A stretch of 64,000 bases of DNA from Chondrosia reniformis (Eukaryota; Porifera; Demospongiae; Chondrillida; Chondrillidae): NCBI GenBank assembly GCA_947172415.1, contig OX359201.1:4030001-4094000 (forward strand), written 5' to 3'. Both the position numbers and the translations under genes were made by a program. Under the pieces are notes generated by a model. That model was not told the origin of the DNA. It did no database searches and worked only from the letters and a program-made list of their open reading frames with translations. Below are positions 1 to 35,800 of this stretch, piece after piece. How positions within the stretch are numbered: the first letter of the stretch is position 1; each line of letters begins with the position of its first letter.

Positions 1-23855
<23,855 letters not shown>

Positions 23856-25331
23856 CAGACAATTAAACCTAAAAAGGTGAACGGTACTCTAATATCTTAT
23901 CCATTTAGGCAGTGTTTTTTGGGAGAAAGTATATATGCTAACCTCTATGTTCTAGTCACTCTTCTATCGCTCACGTGGTACAGAGCTGGAGTTTTAAAAT
24001 GAGGTATGCACGTGAGACGATCACATGTACTTACGGAAAATTCTACACGAAATTCAAACACGGTCGGGGCCAAAAGCGGTCCGGGCGGCGGACCATTTAG
24101 TAGGCGATAATTGCTCCCCCCAACGATTCTACCGCGCTCTCAGTAAGCCGTCATTCACGATGGCGAGCTTTTCTTCCAGAAGAAAACAAGGGATGGCATG
24201 AAATTTATTAATTTTTTTTAGCGAATTTGCTTACTGTATAATGGGTATATATTCTATTCCCCCTATACAATACATGTAGCTACCCTTCTATATATTCAGA
24301 CCAATTGCAGACCAGATTTTGTTTCTGAATAGCGAGCTAGCTATAGCACACTTCCGGAGAATTGCGCAATTTTACATGCGGAAACACTATGCAAAACCAT
24401 GCAGAAGACTAATAGCTACAGTGACCTTTCTGATGCAAAATTTGCCCTTGGCACACTTTTGGCAAGGTAGGACCTTTTGGCTGCCAAATGTGATCCTGGG
24501 TGGACTACAGCCAAAATTTGCCCTCGGATCACTTTCTTGTCTGGGCGGACCACTTTTCACATGACATACACACTTACTCTACAGGGCATATTACCCTAGG
24601 GGTGCAATTTTAAAGTGAAACGGACCACAGGAAAATATACCAGAGATAGAATCATAAATTTACTCTCTGCATGGATGGTAATAAATAGGTTCAATTCAAT
24701 TCAATAAAAAAGTGCACCATGCCACCTGGTGGCACTAGGACTCAATGAAGTGTCCAATGTAGCACTACACAGTGAACAGAGGTCATCAACTGCATTTTAC
24801 GAGTACAAGGATGTCTGTGCAGTATGAAGACCAAGATTAGTAGTAATGACTATAAAAGGAGGCAAGTGCATGAGATGATGACAATTAAGGCTTGCCCAAA
24901 ACGAGCATACCACATTGACATAATATGTTGTAGTTCCTGTGGTATAACCCATTGGTATCCTGTAATTGATCATGATGATGTACATATACTGTTGGTATAT
25001 ATTTAATTGCATAATAATGCTTAAGATATATAGTTTTAGTATGAAAGTCCAGAAATATATCTTTATAATATAACCATGTGATACTCCACAGCTGAATACC
25101 TTTAACTGTTAACAACTTTGAATTAACAGATTAAAACACCCACTATTTCCTAAAATGGCTTATTGCATTCCATTGGTTACTATGCAATGTTCACAGGCTG
25201 TATAAGAAATAATTAAATGTGCAGTCTGAATATATACAGTATAAATATTTTATATAATAATGAAATTCGTGATTGATGAATATATCAAATTGATACTAGT
25301 TTCCAGTGTGGAGTATAGATCTTGTTTTCAC
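23856..25331. other. Intergenic region between dynein and PHOSPHO2-like genes
   Basis: A splice acceptor (TTTTAG) lies just upstream of the dynein ATG on the minus strand, so part of 23,900-24,160 is probably 5' UTR and promoter. The block 24,060-24,150 is unusually GC-rich for this window and suits a promoter. From 24,319 an 81-codon plus frame exists, but it looks repetitive (AAATTTGCCCT twice) rather than genic. Nothing else was recognised up to 25,331. Confidence 0.4.
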
Positions 25332-26048
25332 TTATTTCATCACTGATAAGAACTTAGCAAAAAGCCCATTGTAGTAATCTACTGCATAGCACTTGGCTGT
25401 TATGGCTTCAGGATAGTGTGATATCTTTTTAGCTAAAGCAAACCCCTCTCGAGCTAACACGACATCACTCTTTCCACCTAGTTTAGTACAAGGACAGAAG
25501 TCATTGCTACCATCACCAAAGTATATGATCTTCTCATAGACCTTGCCATCCAAGTGTTCTTGCAAAACCTTTCCCTTACACAAATTCTTGGGACATCTGG
25601 GGCAACTGTGTTGATGATAGTGGTTAATGCGAATTTGACCATTGACATCAAACCAGGCAGGGTTTGAATATACGTGGTTGGCCACCTTATCAAGACCTTG
25701 GACCTCGAGCACTTTACTAATGAACAGAGTGTTAGCATCTGAAAGGACTAGGACCTCGACTTGATCTTGTTTGAGAGTTGATAGATGCTGCCATATTTTC
25801 ATAATCTCAGGAATAAGCGACACTTTTTGTATTCTCTTGATGACTTGTTCCTCTGTTACACCAACTGAATGAATTTCTGTAAAGACCCTGCGCATGTAAT
25901 CCGTCCACACAGGCTCTAAATCGTGCCAGTTACGTAGGCCTTGGGCGGTGGGTAAGGTCTCGGCAGAAGGGATGATATCAAACAGTTGGAGGTCAATATT
26001 TCCATCGATCATTGTTTCATCAAAATCAAATACAACAAGAACTGTCAT
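25332..26048 (-). CDS. PHOSPHO2: PHOSPHO2-like HAD phosphatase
   Basis: A single-exon gene of about 238 residues. It is a HAD-superfamily phosphatase; vertebrate PHOSPHO2 acts on pyridoxal 5'-phosphate and its sister PHOSPHO1 on phosphoethanolamine and phosphocholine. Motif I is VVFDFDETMIDGN at the N-terminus, with nucleophile and acid/base Asp in DFDET. Motif II is LSDANT (about residue 105). The Cys-rich stretch HSCPRCPKNLCK is typical of the family, and motif IV is IYFGDGSNDFCP. The open frame extends 13 codons upstream to 26,087, but the family starts right before the first strand, so the Met at 26,048 (MTVLVVFDFDET) is preferred. The frame is intact and the length is normal. PHOSPHO1 is possible but less likely; the PKNLCK segment favours PHOSPHO2. 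Confidence 0.88.
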   Translation of the reverse strand: MTVLVVFDFDETMIDGNIDLQLFDIIPSAETLPTAQGLRNWHDLEPVWTDYMRRVFTEIHSVGVTEEQVIKRIQKVSLIPEIMKIWQHLSTLKQDQVEVLVLSDANTLFISKVLEVQGLDKVANHVYSNPAWFDVNGQIRINHYHQHSCPRCPKNLCKGKVLQEHLDGKVYEKIIYFGDGSNDFCPCTKLGGKSDVVLAREGFALAKKISHYPEAITAKCYAVDYYNGLFAKFLSVMK

Positions 26049-26087
26049 CTTCTCACATGTATGCGTCCTAGCATATAGATATGTCAA

Positions 26088-26970
26088 CGACTAGGATACT
26101 ATTGACAACTAAGCTTCTTCCGGACCTACACACGTGTTTGTCACGCCTTTTCACAATCGTGATCATGAGCGAATATTCGTTCATTCAAATTAAGGTGTGA
26201 TGATCAGGACATGTTGTTTATATGTGCATGACATCCAGCTACCAATGAAAATCGATAACGTTATACCGCATTGCTCTTTATTTTTTAAATGATGTAGCTA
26301 CAGTGTTCATTTTGCCCGTGAATGTATAAATCTTTTCATCTAAGTGATACTGAGACTGGCTGTGTAATTGTCTTTCTGCATGAATCATTAGCAGATTCAG
26401 ATGGATATATTTCAATATCATTAACTTTGATCAATTGATTTGCACTTTGCACACTAGAATGTTTGTGTAATTATTCTATACATATTGGAGAGCTGGACGT
26501 TTTGACCTGGGTCTTTGAATCCACCACAAGCGAACCATTTGTTGTGTTGTATATAACAGAGATTTTAGTCTATAAACAAGATTGAGTACTCGTGCTCAAT
26601 GCTTTTAAGTATATGATCATTGGAATTCAATTACATTACTGTATACATTCATGGTTACATGTATAGATATACATACAAGTTATAATAAAACAAATATATT
26701 TTGTTAAAATATCCATTAGGCTCAAGAGGACTCTGTGTACAAACATACATACTATGACTATGCTATATGAACTAGATAAATATACTATATATTTAACCAA
26801 TTAATATTTCGATTGGTCGCTTACTTGGTCATGTGTATGTATAATTATTCTATTAGAAGGAAGATCAAGATGTATGTATTTCCAACTTAGGAATCCAGTC
26901 TTGAAGCTAGTATAGGAAATGCATGACAAATGTATTTTTGTAAGAGGTCATTTTTTCAATCTTTCAATGG
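26088..26970. other. Intergenic, nothing recognised
   Basis: AT-rich sequence with no long ORF, inverted repeat or tandem repeat that I can support. The first 100-150 bases probably contain the PHOSPHO2-like promoter. Confidence 0.5.
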
Positions 26971-26974
26971 AAAT

Positions 26975-27086
26975 GGAAACTCCCTAGTAGTCATCAGCAA
27001 CTCCTCCCTTACGGGGATCTGATCGTGAATAGGCCAATAAGTTGCAAGGAAAAGGTACAAATATGCCCTGGATGATGTTACCAACA
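26975..27086 (-). pseudogene. Copied 3' end of a gamma-glutamyltransferase gene
   Basis: On the minus strand this reads GNIIQGIFVP, then LLAYSRSDPRKGGVADDY and a stop at 26,984-26,986. That is the last 30-odd residues of GGT, very close to the true last exon at 47,911-48,004 including a few bases past the stop. It differs by a two-codon in-frame insertion and several substitutions that keep the frame, so the source may be another GGT paralogue. It ends abruptly at about 27,086, where Helitron coding sequence begins on the plus strand. Confidence 0.75.
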
Positions 27087-30060
27087 ATGACCCTTTCAGC
27101 AGTTCCTGGTTGATGCTTATTGCAAGATCAAGACGAAAGGACTTTTGTTTATTCGCAGGGAGCAAGAGCAATTGCTGGCTGACAGTTGTCATGGGCTGAG
27201 CAACTCCCTTTTGAAAAGTAATGCTGATACACGGAATGCTGGAAGATTTTGCCATTGACATTTACTGGAGGTCCTAGGTACATGCCTGAGAGGCAGGTGG
27301 ATACAATGACCTTTATGTATGGAAATATGGCAGCCCCAACCTTTTCATCACGATGACCACAAATCCCGAGTGGCCTGAAATGCAAGGCCAGGTGCCACAA
27401 GATACACCATGCAGACCTCCTTTCTTGAGTTTTTAGATTTAAACTTAAGAAACTGATAAACTTACTCAAGGGTGACATCTTTGGGGACTAGCATGGTTTA
27501 CTCTATTGAGTTTCAAAAGAGAGGTCTCCTACATGTCCACATTTTAGTATGGTTAGTAGCGGGGACACAGAATATCCTAACATGATAGACAAGTTTATTT
27601 CTGCAGAAATTTCCTCTTGGATCCAGAAACCATGCCATCGTCAAGTCGCACATGGTACACTGAACAGGAACAGTCAATGCATGAAGGATCCCAAGTGCTC
27701 TAAGAAGTATCTTGGAAATTAGTACTGTTGACAGAGCAGGGCCAAGACGGGTATCCCAAATACTGCAGACTATCACCTGCAGACAGAGGCCACATTTGGA
27801 AGATCTCTCTAAAGCAAGTGGAGCATGGAATTGACAACCAGTTCATTGTTCCCTACAATCCTTGGATCCTCAGACAGATGAACTGCCATGTCAATGTGGA
27901 GCTTTGCATGTCCATCCAAAGCATCAAGTATGTGCTCAGGTATGTGGCCAAGGGTTGTGACCAAGCAGTCTACACTCTCAGCCATCTGATCAGCAGCAGA
28001 ATACACTGTCAGATAAGGTTCAGCAGTTCCAGCAAGCATGTTATGTGGGGAGCTGTGAGGCTGCTTGGTGTATCTTCGATTTCCCTATGCATGAGCAATT
28101 CCCTCCTGTGATTCAGTTGGCAGTTCACCTTGAAAGTGGAAAGAGAGTTTACTTCACTGAACAATCTGTTTTGGATCGAGCAAATGCACAGCCACCTTCT
28201 ACCACCCTCACAGAGTTCTTCACAATGTGTCAAAAGGATGATTTTGCTCAGACTCTGACGTATGCTGATGTTCCAAATTAAAGTTCTACGCTTGGGACAA
28301 AGGCAAGAAAGTGTGGAGTCGCCGCAAATGTGGGACTGCAGTTGCCAGTCATCCAGGGATCTTTGAAGTACCATCCATTTGTAAAGTGTACATTGTCAGC
28401 CCCACAGGGTGTGTGCTAATATATACTTGCACCTCCTCCTTCACAAATTGAAGGTACCTCAGTGTTTTGAGGATGTCAAGAGAGTCACTGGTACTCTTTA
28501 TCAAACATTCCATGAGGCTTGCCAGAGACGAGGCCTTATGGATGACGACAATCACCTGAATTTGGCATTAGAGGAGGCTGTGTCCTGTAGATCATCCTCT
28601 GGTCTCAGATCACTCTTTGCTGTAATCCTTTTGGCATGTGAACCTGCCAATCCACAATTCCTGTGGATGCTGCATTGCGACAGTAGGACAGAAGATATCC
28701 TTATCACAGAGTGCCAGGTGCTGCATGATGATGGCTTACAATATACAGATCACATGTACAACCAATGTCTCTGCCACATCCAAGACAAGGTATGTATGCA
28801 GCATGGGTGACCAACATCTATGGACTGCCAACACCTGACACAAGTGCATGTCTCTGGAATGTTTTTCGACAAGTTAACTATAGCCAGGAGGAACAGGCAG
28901 CCTTTCTGCTTAGAGACAACAACTCACAAATGACCAGTGCTCCATGCCATCTATACTAGATTTTGTCCATGGTTGATTATGAATTGTCTTTGTCAGTGCA
29001 CCAGATGGAACTGGCAAGACGTTCCTCATGAACCTCATCTAATCAACTGTGCGGTCACATGGACACATTGCTCTTGCAACAGCATCCAGTGGCATAGCTG
29101 CAACTTTGTTAACAGGAGGATGGCCACTGCATCCAACTTCAAGATTTCACTAAACACCACTAGAATGGACATGTTCATATGTGCAATCAAGAGGGGACAG
29201 CACTGGCCAAAGTAATCGCTGACTGCCATGCTATCATAGTGGATGAGCCCCTGATGACACACTGGCTTGCGTTTGAGGCTGTGGACTGTACTCTGAGGGA
29301 TGTAACCTGTAAAGATTGTCCAATGGGAGGCATAGCAACTCTTTTCTTCGGAGACATCCAGCAAATCCTTCCTGTCATCTTACGTGGTATACAGACCAAC
29401 ACTGTGGATGCATTCCTGTAGAAGTCCTACCTATGGCAATTCATCACTGTCATGCATCTTTACACAAACATGAGAGTTCACATTCAGAGGGACACATCAG
29501 CTGGTGCCTTTGCACCAATTGCAATATCCTCCTTCCATTGGTGATGGAGCCCTTCCACTTAGAGACTCTCCGAACTTCATCACACTCCCAGCAATCATTG
29601 GAAAGCTAACACATGTACAGTCACCTGAAGAGCTAATCCAAACTGTGTTCCACCAATGCGAGAGACACCAAGTGGTTAGGTGAGCGAACCATTCTTGCTC
29701 CATTGAACAGAATGGTAGATGAGGCAGTGCATTTCCAGCTGAGTTCCTTACTCCATTGAATTGTTAGGTTTACCACCACACAACTTATTCCTTAAGTTCA
29801 GCATCCCCATTGATGTCCTAGGCTCACTTGATCCACCTCATGATTATTACCAGGCTCTTTCCAAATGTTGCAATTGTCCAGATGGAGATCTTGATCCATG
29901 GGCAATACAGTTCTGGTCCCTAGGATACCACTGATTCCATCAGATACCACCCTGCATGCCATTTACCTTCAAAAGAGAACAAAGCACAAGGGCAAACATT
30001 TCATAAAGTTGGTGTTGATCTAAGCACACCATGCTTTCCCTATGGGATGCTTTATGGCAT
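27086..30060 (+). mobile_element. Decayed Helitron (Rep/PIF1 helicase)
   Basis: Plus-strand frames joined by many shifts and stops read in order. First comes a Helitron-like N region (FQQFLVDAYCKI near 27,095; FTGGPRYMPERQVD near 27,270). Next is the HUH nickase motif in LLHVHILVWL (His codons at 27,532 and 27,538), then VPYNPWILRQMNCHVNVE and VLRYVAKGCDQA (27,850-27,970). The TTLTEFF block follows near 28,200. The PIF1-type helicase has Walker A APDGTGKTFLM (28,998-29,030), Walker B IIVDEPLM near 29,235, FFGDIQQILPVI near 29,350 and GLPPHNLFLKF near 29,770. Rolling-circle transposition would need both domains; at least ten disruptions make this copy dead. The 5' TC and 3' CTRR-hairpin ends could not be placed, and the left side is truncated at the GGT fragment. 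Confidence 0.88.
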
Positions 30061-30185
30061 GTGGGAACCACAAAACAACTTTCATTAATCTTCACTGCAG
30101 ATTGTACAACCTGGGATGTTGTTCATAAGGAGGCACTCCATATTAAAGACTCCATTTGGGTGCACTCACACCATTCATGACTCTC

Positions 30186-30675
30186 TCACATACACACAAT
30201 TCCTTTGTATAACACTTGACTATTACATGTACACTCATTACTCATTCAGCATCAATTAGAACTTCTTGCAAGTTGCTTTGCGTGTGCATTACTTCAATGT
30301 TACACTCATTCACCATTAATGAAGTCTTATTGGTGCATTTTTCAGGTGATTCTAATGATCATTTTTATCATGTGTACATTTATACATGGTATATTATGGC
30401 TTTAGCTAAACAGTCCTTTCCCAAGAACACCATGCATATGGCTACTCCTTCTGTCATGACACTAACCATCAGTGATGAACAGGCAAGAAACTCACTGGCG
30501 TGGGATTAGCTGGTGTTGGATCTGAAGTCACTGGCAGTATAATATATTCAATGAATCTTAATTTTAAGTAAAATGGATTATGTACATATCTTAATCTGAA
30601 AATACTACTCTAAGATTGAATATATAGTATTATGATTAAGGTTTTCTATAGTATTGTTTTTCTCTTCTTTGGGAA
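30186..30675. repeat. Left copy of a segmental duplication: 3' flank of the TRP gene
   Basis: From ACACAATTCC at about 30,190 this matches 61,453 onward almost base for base. The duplicated block continues through the TRP exons to at least 32,770 (63,999 in the other copy). Inside the flank both copies carry a short plus-strand ORF starting MALAK (30,395-30,509 here) that differs by a six-base in-frame indel. Confidence 0.9.
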
Positions 30676-33600
30676 TTAAGGAGCACTAATCGAGCGAGCC
30701 ACAGAAGAAGCACCAAACTGGGAGTACCTTGCTTCATTGATATTGGTATTTTTAACCTCTGTTATAGGATCTCTCTTGGTATACTCTTCTAGTTTTGCTG
30801 AATCAATAAATCTAGATGTTAGTTGAAATTGAAATGTGACAGTAAACTTAAAGTGTGTATAACATTTAAAATGCTTTTCTTACTCTGAAGACTTTTTCTT
30901 TGCATATGCTTCTTTCAAGGCTTTAATTCTTTCTTGATCTTTATTTTTTCAGAAATATATTAAGTTTCAATGACATTACAAAATGACATTAAGTACATAT
31001 TTTAACTTACTAATTAAGAGGTATTGTCTATAGGGAAATTTTCCTAAATTTCGCCTAAACCTTGCTAGATGTCTGGCTAAAGCTTGATAGTATTTGGTGT
31101 TAACTTCCTCAGTGGTATCTTCATATGTCTTGGCCATTTGAGCAATCAGCACATTTAGCAAGACAACAATCACAAAGAATAGGAATACAAGGTAGGTTGT
31201 CATTGGTAGCCACCTAAAAGTAAATGAAGTACCAAATAATAAATGCTAAAATAAATGGAAATATACTTATGAGAATCCGATGTAAGTTCCTGCACTGTCA
31301 GTTGTATAATGATCTTCTAAAAGTCCTCCACCCTCAATTAGTGTGCGTATCCCAAAAAACAGAGTATGCCAAGGATAGCTTAGTATTATGAACAGACATA
31401 GGTATACTTTTGTAATGTGCAGACCCAGTAATATTATAACCAACACTTACAGTGTGTCTAGAGGATGTATGACCTGATCTGGTCTGATATTTCCATTGTC
31501 CTCAATCCTTATTCCATTCCTCAGTGCAAGGTAGAATGAACCCACAAAGACATAAAGGATCAAAATGAAAAACACCAAAAATCTACATATATCTTTTTTC
31601 AAAATTTCCCACAAGGCAAATGTGTAAACTCCAATAAACCTGTAAATACAAAAGAATGATTAGTGAGCATTGAGCCATGATCATGAACAGAAAGTTACAC
31701 ACTAACATTCATAATGTATATCTGTTAATATTAGTTGAACAATAATATATACAATGTCATGTGAGTGCCACCAGTAGGAATTGCAGAAAATAGCACCTCA
31801 ACCAAAATCAACTTTCTTAGCAAACATCTACGTACTTGTATATGGCCCTTACAAAGTTCTTGTACTAAGTTTGAGTGAAATTTACTTAATTACAAAGGAG
31901 ATACATATAATCAATTAATATATTGTATTGTATACATTTTTATCTGACTCCCATAACTATCTATTGCCATTTTTTACTGACACGGTAACACTCACATAAG
32001 TACGTATAATAAAGTATAATTACTCACTTGTAAACTGATACAAACTCAAAAATCAAAATTGCATTGAAGAAGTAGGTCAGAGAGACAAAAAACCATTGCC
32101 AAGTTGATGTGGAAACACACATATAATTGATCTCAGTATTGTTTGGTGTAGGATTGCTACAATAGTCAATGCCAGTTGATGCACACCAGGTTGTAGCAGC
32201 CCTCAAAGGAACCACAAACAGTAATGGGATTATTATAGAAAATATCTGTAGCCAGTTGAGATAATCCTTAAGGTACTCCTTGCGACCACTAAAACACAAA
32301 ACAATTAAATTAGAGGAGGACGTGTAGTAATCTGTGTAATTTAATCTTAGGCTTACTTTTCTTTTAGCTCTACTACTTCATCAAATAGCTTCCAAATAAA
32401 GTACATCAGTGACAATATCTCAAAGGCAAGTCTAGCCCAATCCCAGCTGTCCACATAGCACCCTGGATTAGGGTGGTCTGGCCTGGCAGCTATAAGGAAA
32501 GCCATAGTCAAAATCACCATTCTAATCAGATAGAACAAAAACAGCTTCCTATAGAGAGAAAGAGAGGATTTAATAGAAACTATGAGAAATATAGGTACTA
32601 ACATTTATAGACTAAAAAATAGCAAGGGTTTAATTTAGTTAATTGTAATTATTGATGGTTTCCTTACGTGTGGCAAAAAAATAAAAATTTCCACTTGTAA
32701 TCCAGTACTGTTTGAACAGCAAGATGAGAAGTGACCATCTACAATATAAACCAAGTAAAAACTACTATATATAGCTGTATCACTAACAGACTCTAAATTT
32801 AAATAATTCTGCAAGTTTAATTCCAAAGAAGGCATTGCTAATCAAATTGTACTACTACATTAGAAATGACAAATAATATATACGTATGTAGGTATATATC
32901 ATTTTGTAAAAAATATGAACGTCTATATATATATACAATTCATGTACACCCCTAAACACCCCCTGTTACTATCACACGGGTGTATCCTAACACTCCATTT
33001 TTAACATATATATAGCTTAGATTTATATACCTCGTTTTGGGCCCAATGGAAGAAACACTTTTTTTTCAAATATTTGAAATGGCCTTTTGCAAATAATCCA
33101 AAAGGTGTAAACCATTCTAATCAGGAAATTGGCAATGCAATTTTGGTGATGATGTCTTCCAATTCTTTCCATAAAACTTAGTTTTCTTTTCTTTTTTTCT
33201 TTATAACTGGGGCTATCAATGTCAAGGGCTCTACAGTTGACCACTCTATTTCCAACAACAAACTTATCCAATGCAGCCTCAGTCAGATCTCTAATATTTG
33301 CCTTTAATTCAGAGTTAAAAAATAACAAAAAATGATTAAGCAACTTATTTAAACCTAAATTAAGATATACTTATATCATAAATACTGCATTGTATACGTA
33401 TATGTAAATAATGCAATCATGCAGCAGTACCTGGCATTTTTGAACTTTCAGGAGATCCAATAAATTGCTGCAGCTGGAGCTGACGTCCATTACTAGTTAG
33501 CCCTTGAATAAAACTGCATTAGAAATATAACTTGTATAATAATTTAGGACAGTTAACATTCAACAGAAATATAATATAATGTCTTACTCTGGTCTAGAAA

Positions 33601-35184
33601 TTTTATAGAGTTGGTATCTTGCAGTAGCATAATCTGGCGGTTTATAATCAAGATAATCTCTTAGTTTATCTATATACTGTCAGTTTTGTTTCATAATTGT
33701 CTTGAGTGGAATTATCATCAGAAATTGCAGTCAAAATCTTATTAAGCAGATGGTAGTAGCCTGAACCTGCCATATTTTTTAAGAGAATGTAGCTGATCAT
33801 GACATAAATATTACATGACCAAATTTATAATATATATACGTTTATTTTATGTAGATAATTACTGAGTATTCTATATATATACTAACATGAAAGGTCTTAG
33901 CCTTAAAAAACCATATTGATGGTCTAGATACATGTATACATGTGAATGGAGGGAAGTTGAATATATGTATACATACATATGTAACAGTTATTTATATTGC
34001 CCATTGCCAACAGATTTGGATTTAAATGGCTTAAAAGTGAGGCCATGCATGAAATTTACTTCAAGGACTAATCAATTATCCAACAAGAAAACAAATGTGT
34101 GAGATTTACTGTACTTTCTGTATAAACTGTACACACAGTGTATCCTATTAATCAGCAATTCACGCAGTATACGTATGTATATGACAAATAATGCCCCTGG
34201 CCCATTATCAATCAGCTTATTGCCATGGGGTACTGTTTATTGTCCAATTGTACATGTCCATCAAGTGTATATACGTATATATTTTTGTTGCTGATACTCA
34301 ATAAATCATACGTAATATTCATGTAATTCACCAGTTGTGCTTTCGGCCAATTTCAACTCATTTTCTGTTACAGTTGCAAGCAGGTACTTGATGGTTTCAC
34401 AAACTGATTCCCAAAAATTGCATTCTAAGCCATGATCAGCATTTTCAAGAAAGATATCAAGTGCAGTACGTCCAACCACGTCAGGCAATTTATAGTCTAT
34501 GCCCTTTTTAAGCAGTACATTTAAGCTTTTTGGCTCTGCTTTTATTCTTTCTGCAGCGATGTGAAGTGCTGTCCTACCTCTAGCATCCTGGACATTTTTC
34601 AATGGTACACCTATTCAAAAAGATTTACGAAATCAAATAAGTCAAAAAGTAATATATAGTATAAAGGCATACGTACAATTGTCACAAAGATATGAAATTT
34701 TTCTTGTTGTCCCATAATGTGTTGCATAGTGTAGTGCAGTCCAGTTTTTCTAAAAATAAAGATGTAACTATTGAAGTGATAATTCATTTTCAACTAATTA
34801 AAAGCTGACTTTAGAATCTTTAGCTTGTGGATCAGCTGCTCCTCTTTGAATTAAAAACCTGCAGACTTCAACATCTTTTACATAATGAATTGCTGTCCCT
34901 CCATCCTGGCACATACAGGAGCAATACAGCATATAAATATATTTCAGCCATGACAAATGAAAAATTTGAACACTTGTATGCATACAGACCTTGTTCTTGG
35001 AATTAGGGTCAGCACCTCTTAGGAGAAGCAACCTAACATCCTCTATTCCTCCATACCTTGCAGCAGAATGCAAGGCAGTTTCTTTCTCCTGTATGTGTAA
35101 CAACAAGAAACAGGTATATAACAACAATATAACTCAAAATTAGTGTGCCTAGCTACATATACGGTACATTTTACTAGTTATTAA

Positions 35185-35340
35185 CACTGCAAGAATAAGG
35201 GCAGTTTACAGTTGTGCAAACTTAGTTGTTTTGCTAGCAAAGCCATTAGTTTACACTTCAGCAAACCTTAAGTTTACATACAATGCAAACTTGAGCAAAC
35301 GAACGAATTTGCTTAGAGTTTGCTGAAGTTGGCAATGTAT
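35185..35340. repeat. Left terminal and subterminal repeats of the CACTA element
   Basis: After the 19-bp terminus, the hexamer GCAAAC or its complement occurs five times within about 150 bp (GTGCAAACTT, CAGCAAACCT, ATGCAAACTT, GAGCAAACGA and AGAGTTTGCTG). In plant CACTA elements, arrays of this kind are bound by an element-encoded protein; by analogy these may be transposase or accessory protein sites. Confidence 0.75.
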
Positions 35341-35800
35341 ACATTGTCAGAAGCAAAGTTTTTATAGTTTGTTATTTTAGATTATGAATAATATTGATTC
35401 TATGAATATCATTTTAAGTAGGCCTGTTTCGGCAGGTGAGGTGTGAAAGTTATGAATATCATTAGTACTAATTCAATAAATGAATGACCTTTTTTGCATG
35501 ATCATGACCTTATCCTTTAATCATTTATATGTATTGCGCAAAGTCAAATTAAAATGGCTACATCGATAAAGTAGTTGGAGAATTAACAAAAATGTGAATA
35601 CAAATTCAAGTAAGTGTGTATATATTTGGGATGTATTTGTAATGTATATAAAGGTGAAACTTATGTTGTTAAAGTTTATAAAGTTAGATCACTCTCCTGT
35701 GCTTGCAGTCATTTGTGCAGTAGGATCACAGCTTAGTGCCATTCATGTTTCTGCAGAACAGTAATTTAAGGTTCCATACAGTTTTACTAATCAAATAAAA
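35341..35800. other. CACTA left arm, non-coding
   Basis: AT-rich sequence between the subterminal repeats and the last exon of the accessory gene. It should contain that gene's 3' UTR and polyadenylation site. No further repeat or ORF is supported. Confidence 0.4.

Noticed and set aside
24319..24564. 81-codon plus-strand ORF near the dynein promoter
   Set aside because: It contains internally repeated nucleotide segments, no family motif and no splice context.
24797..25115. Overlapping ORFs on both strands near 24.9 kb
   Set aside because: Short, mutually antisense, no recognised motif; probably chance frames.
27149..28374. Minus-strand ORFs at 27,149-27,478, 27,809-28,039 and 28,009-28,374
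   Set aside because: They are antisense to Helitron motifs on the plus strand.
27086..30060. Functional Helitron
   Set aside because: Stops and frameshifts occur throughout both the Rep and helicase parts.
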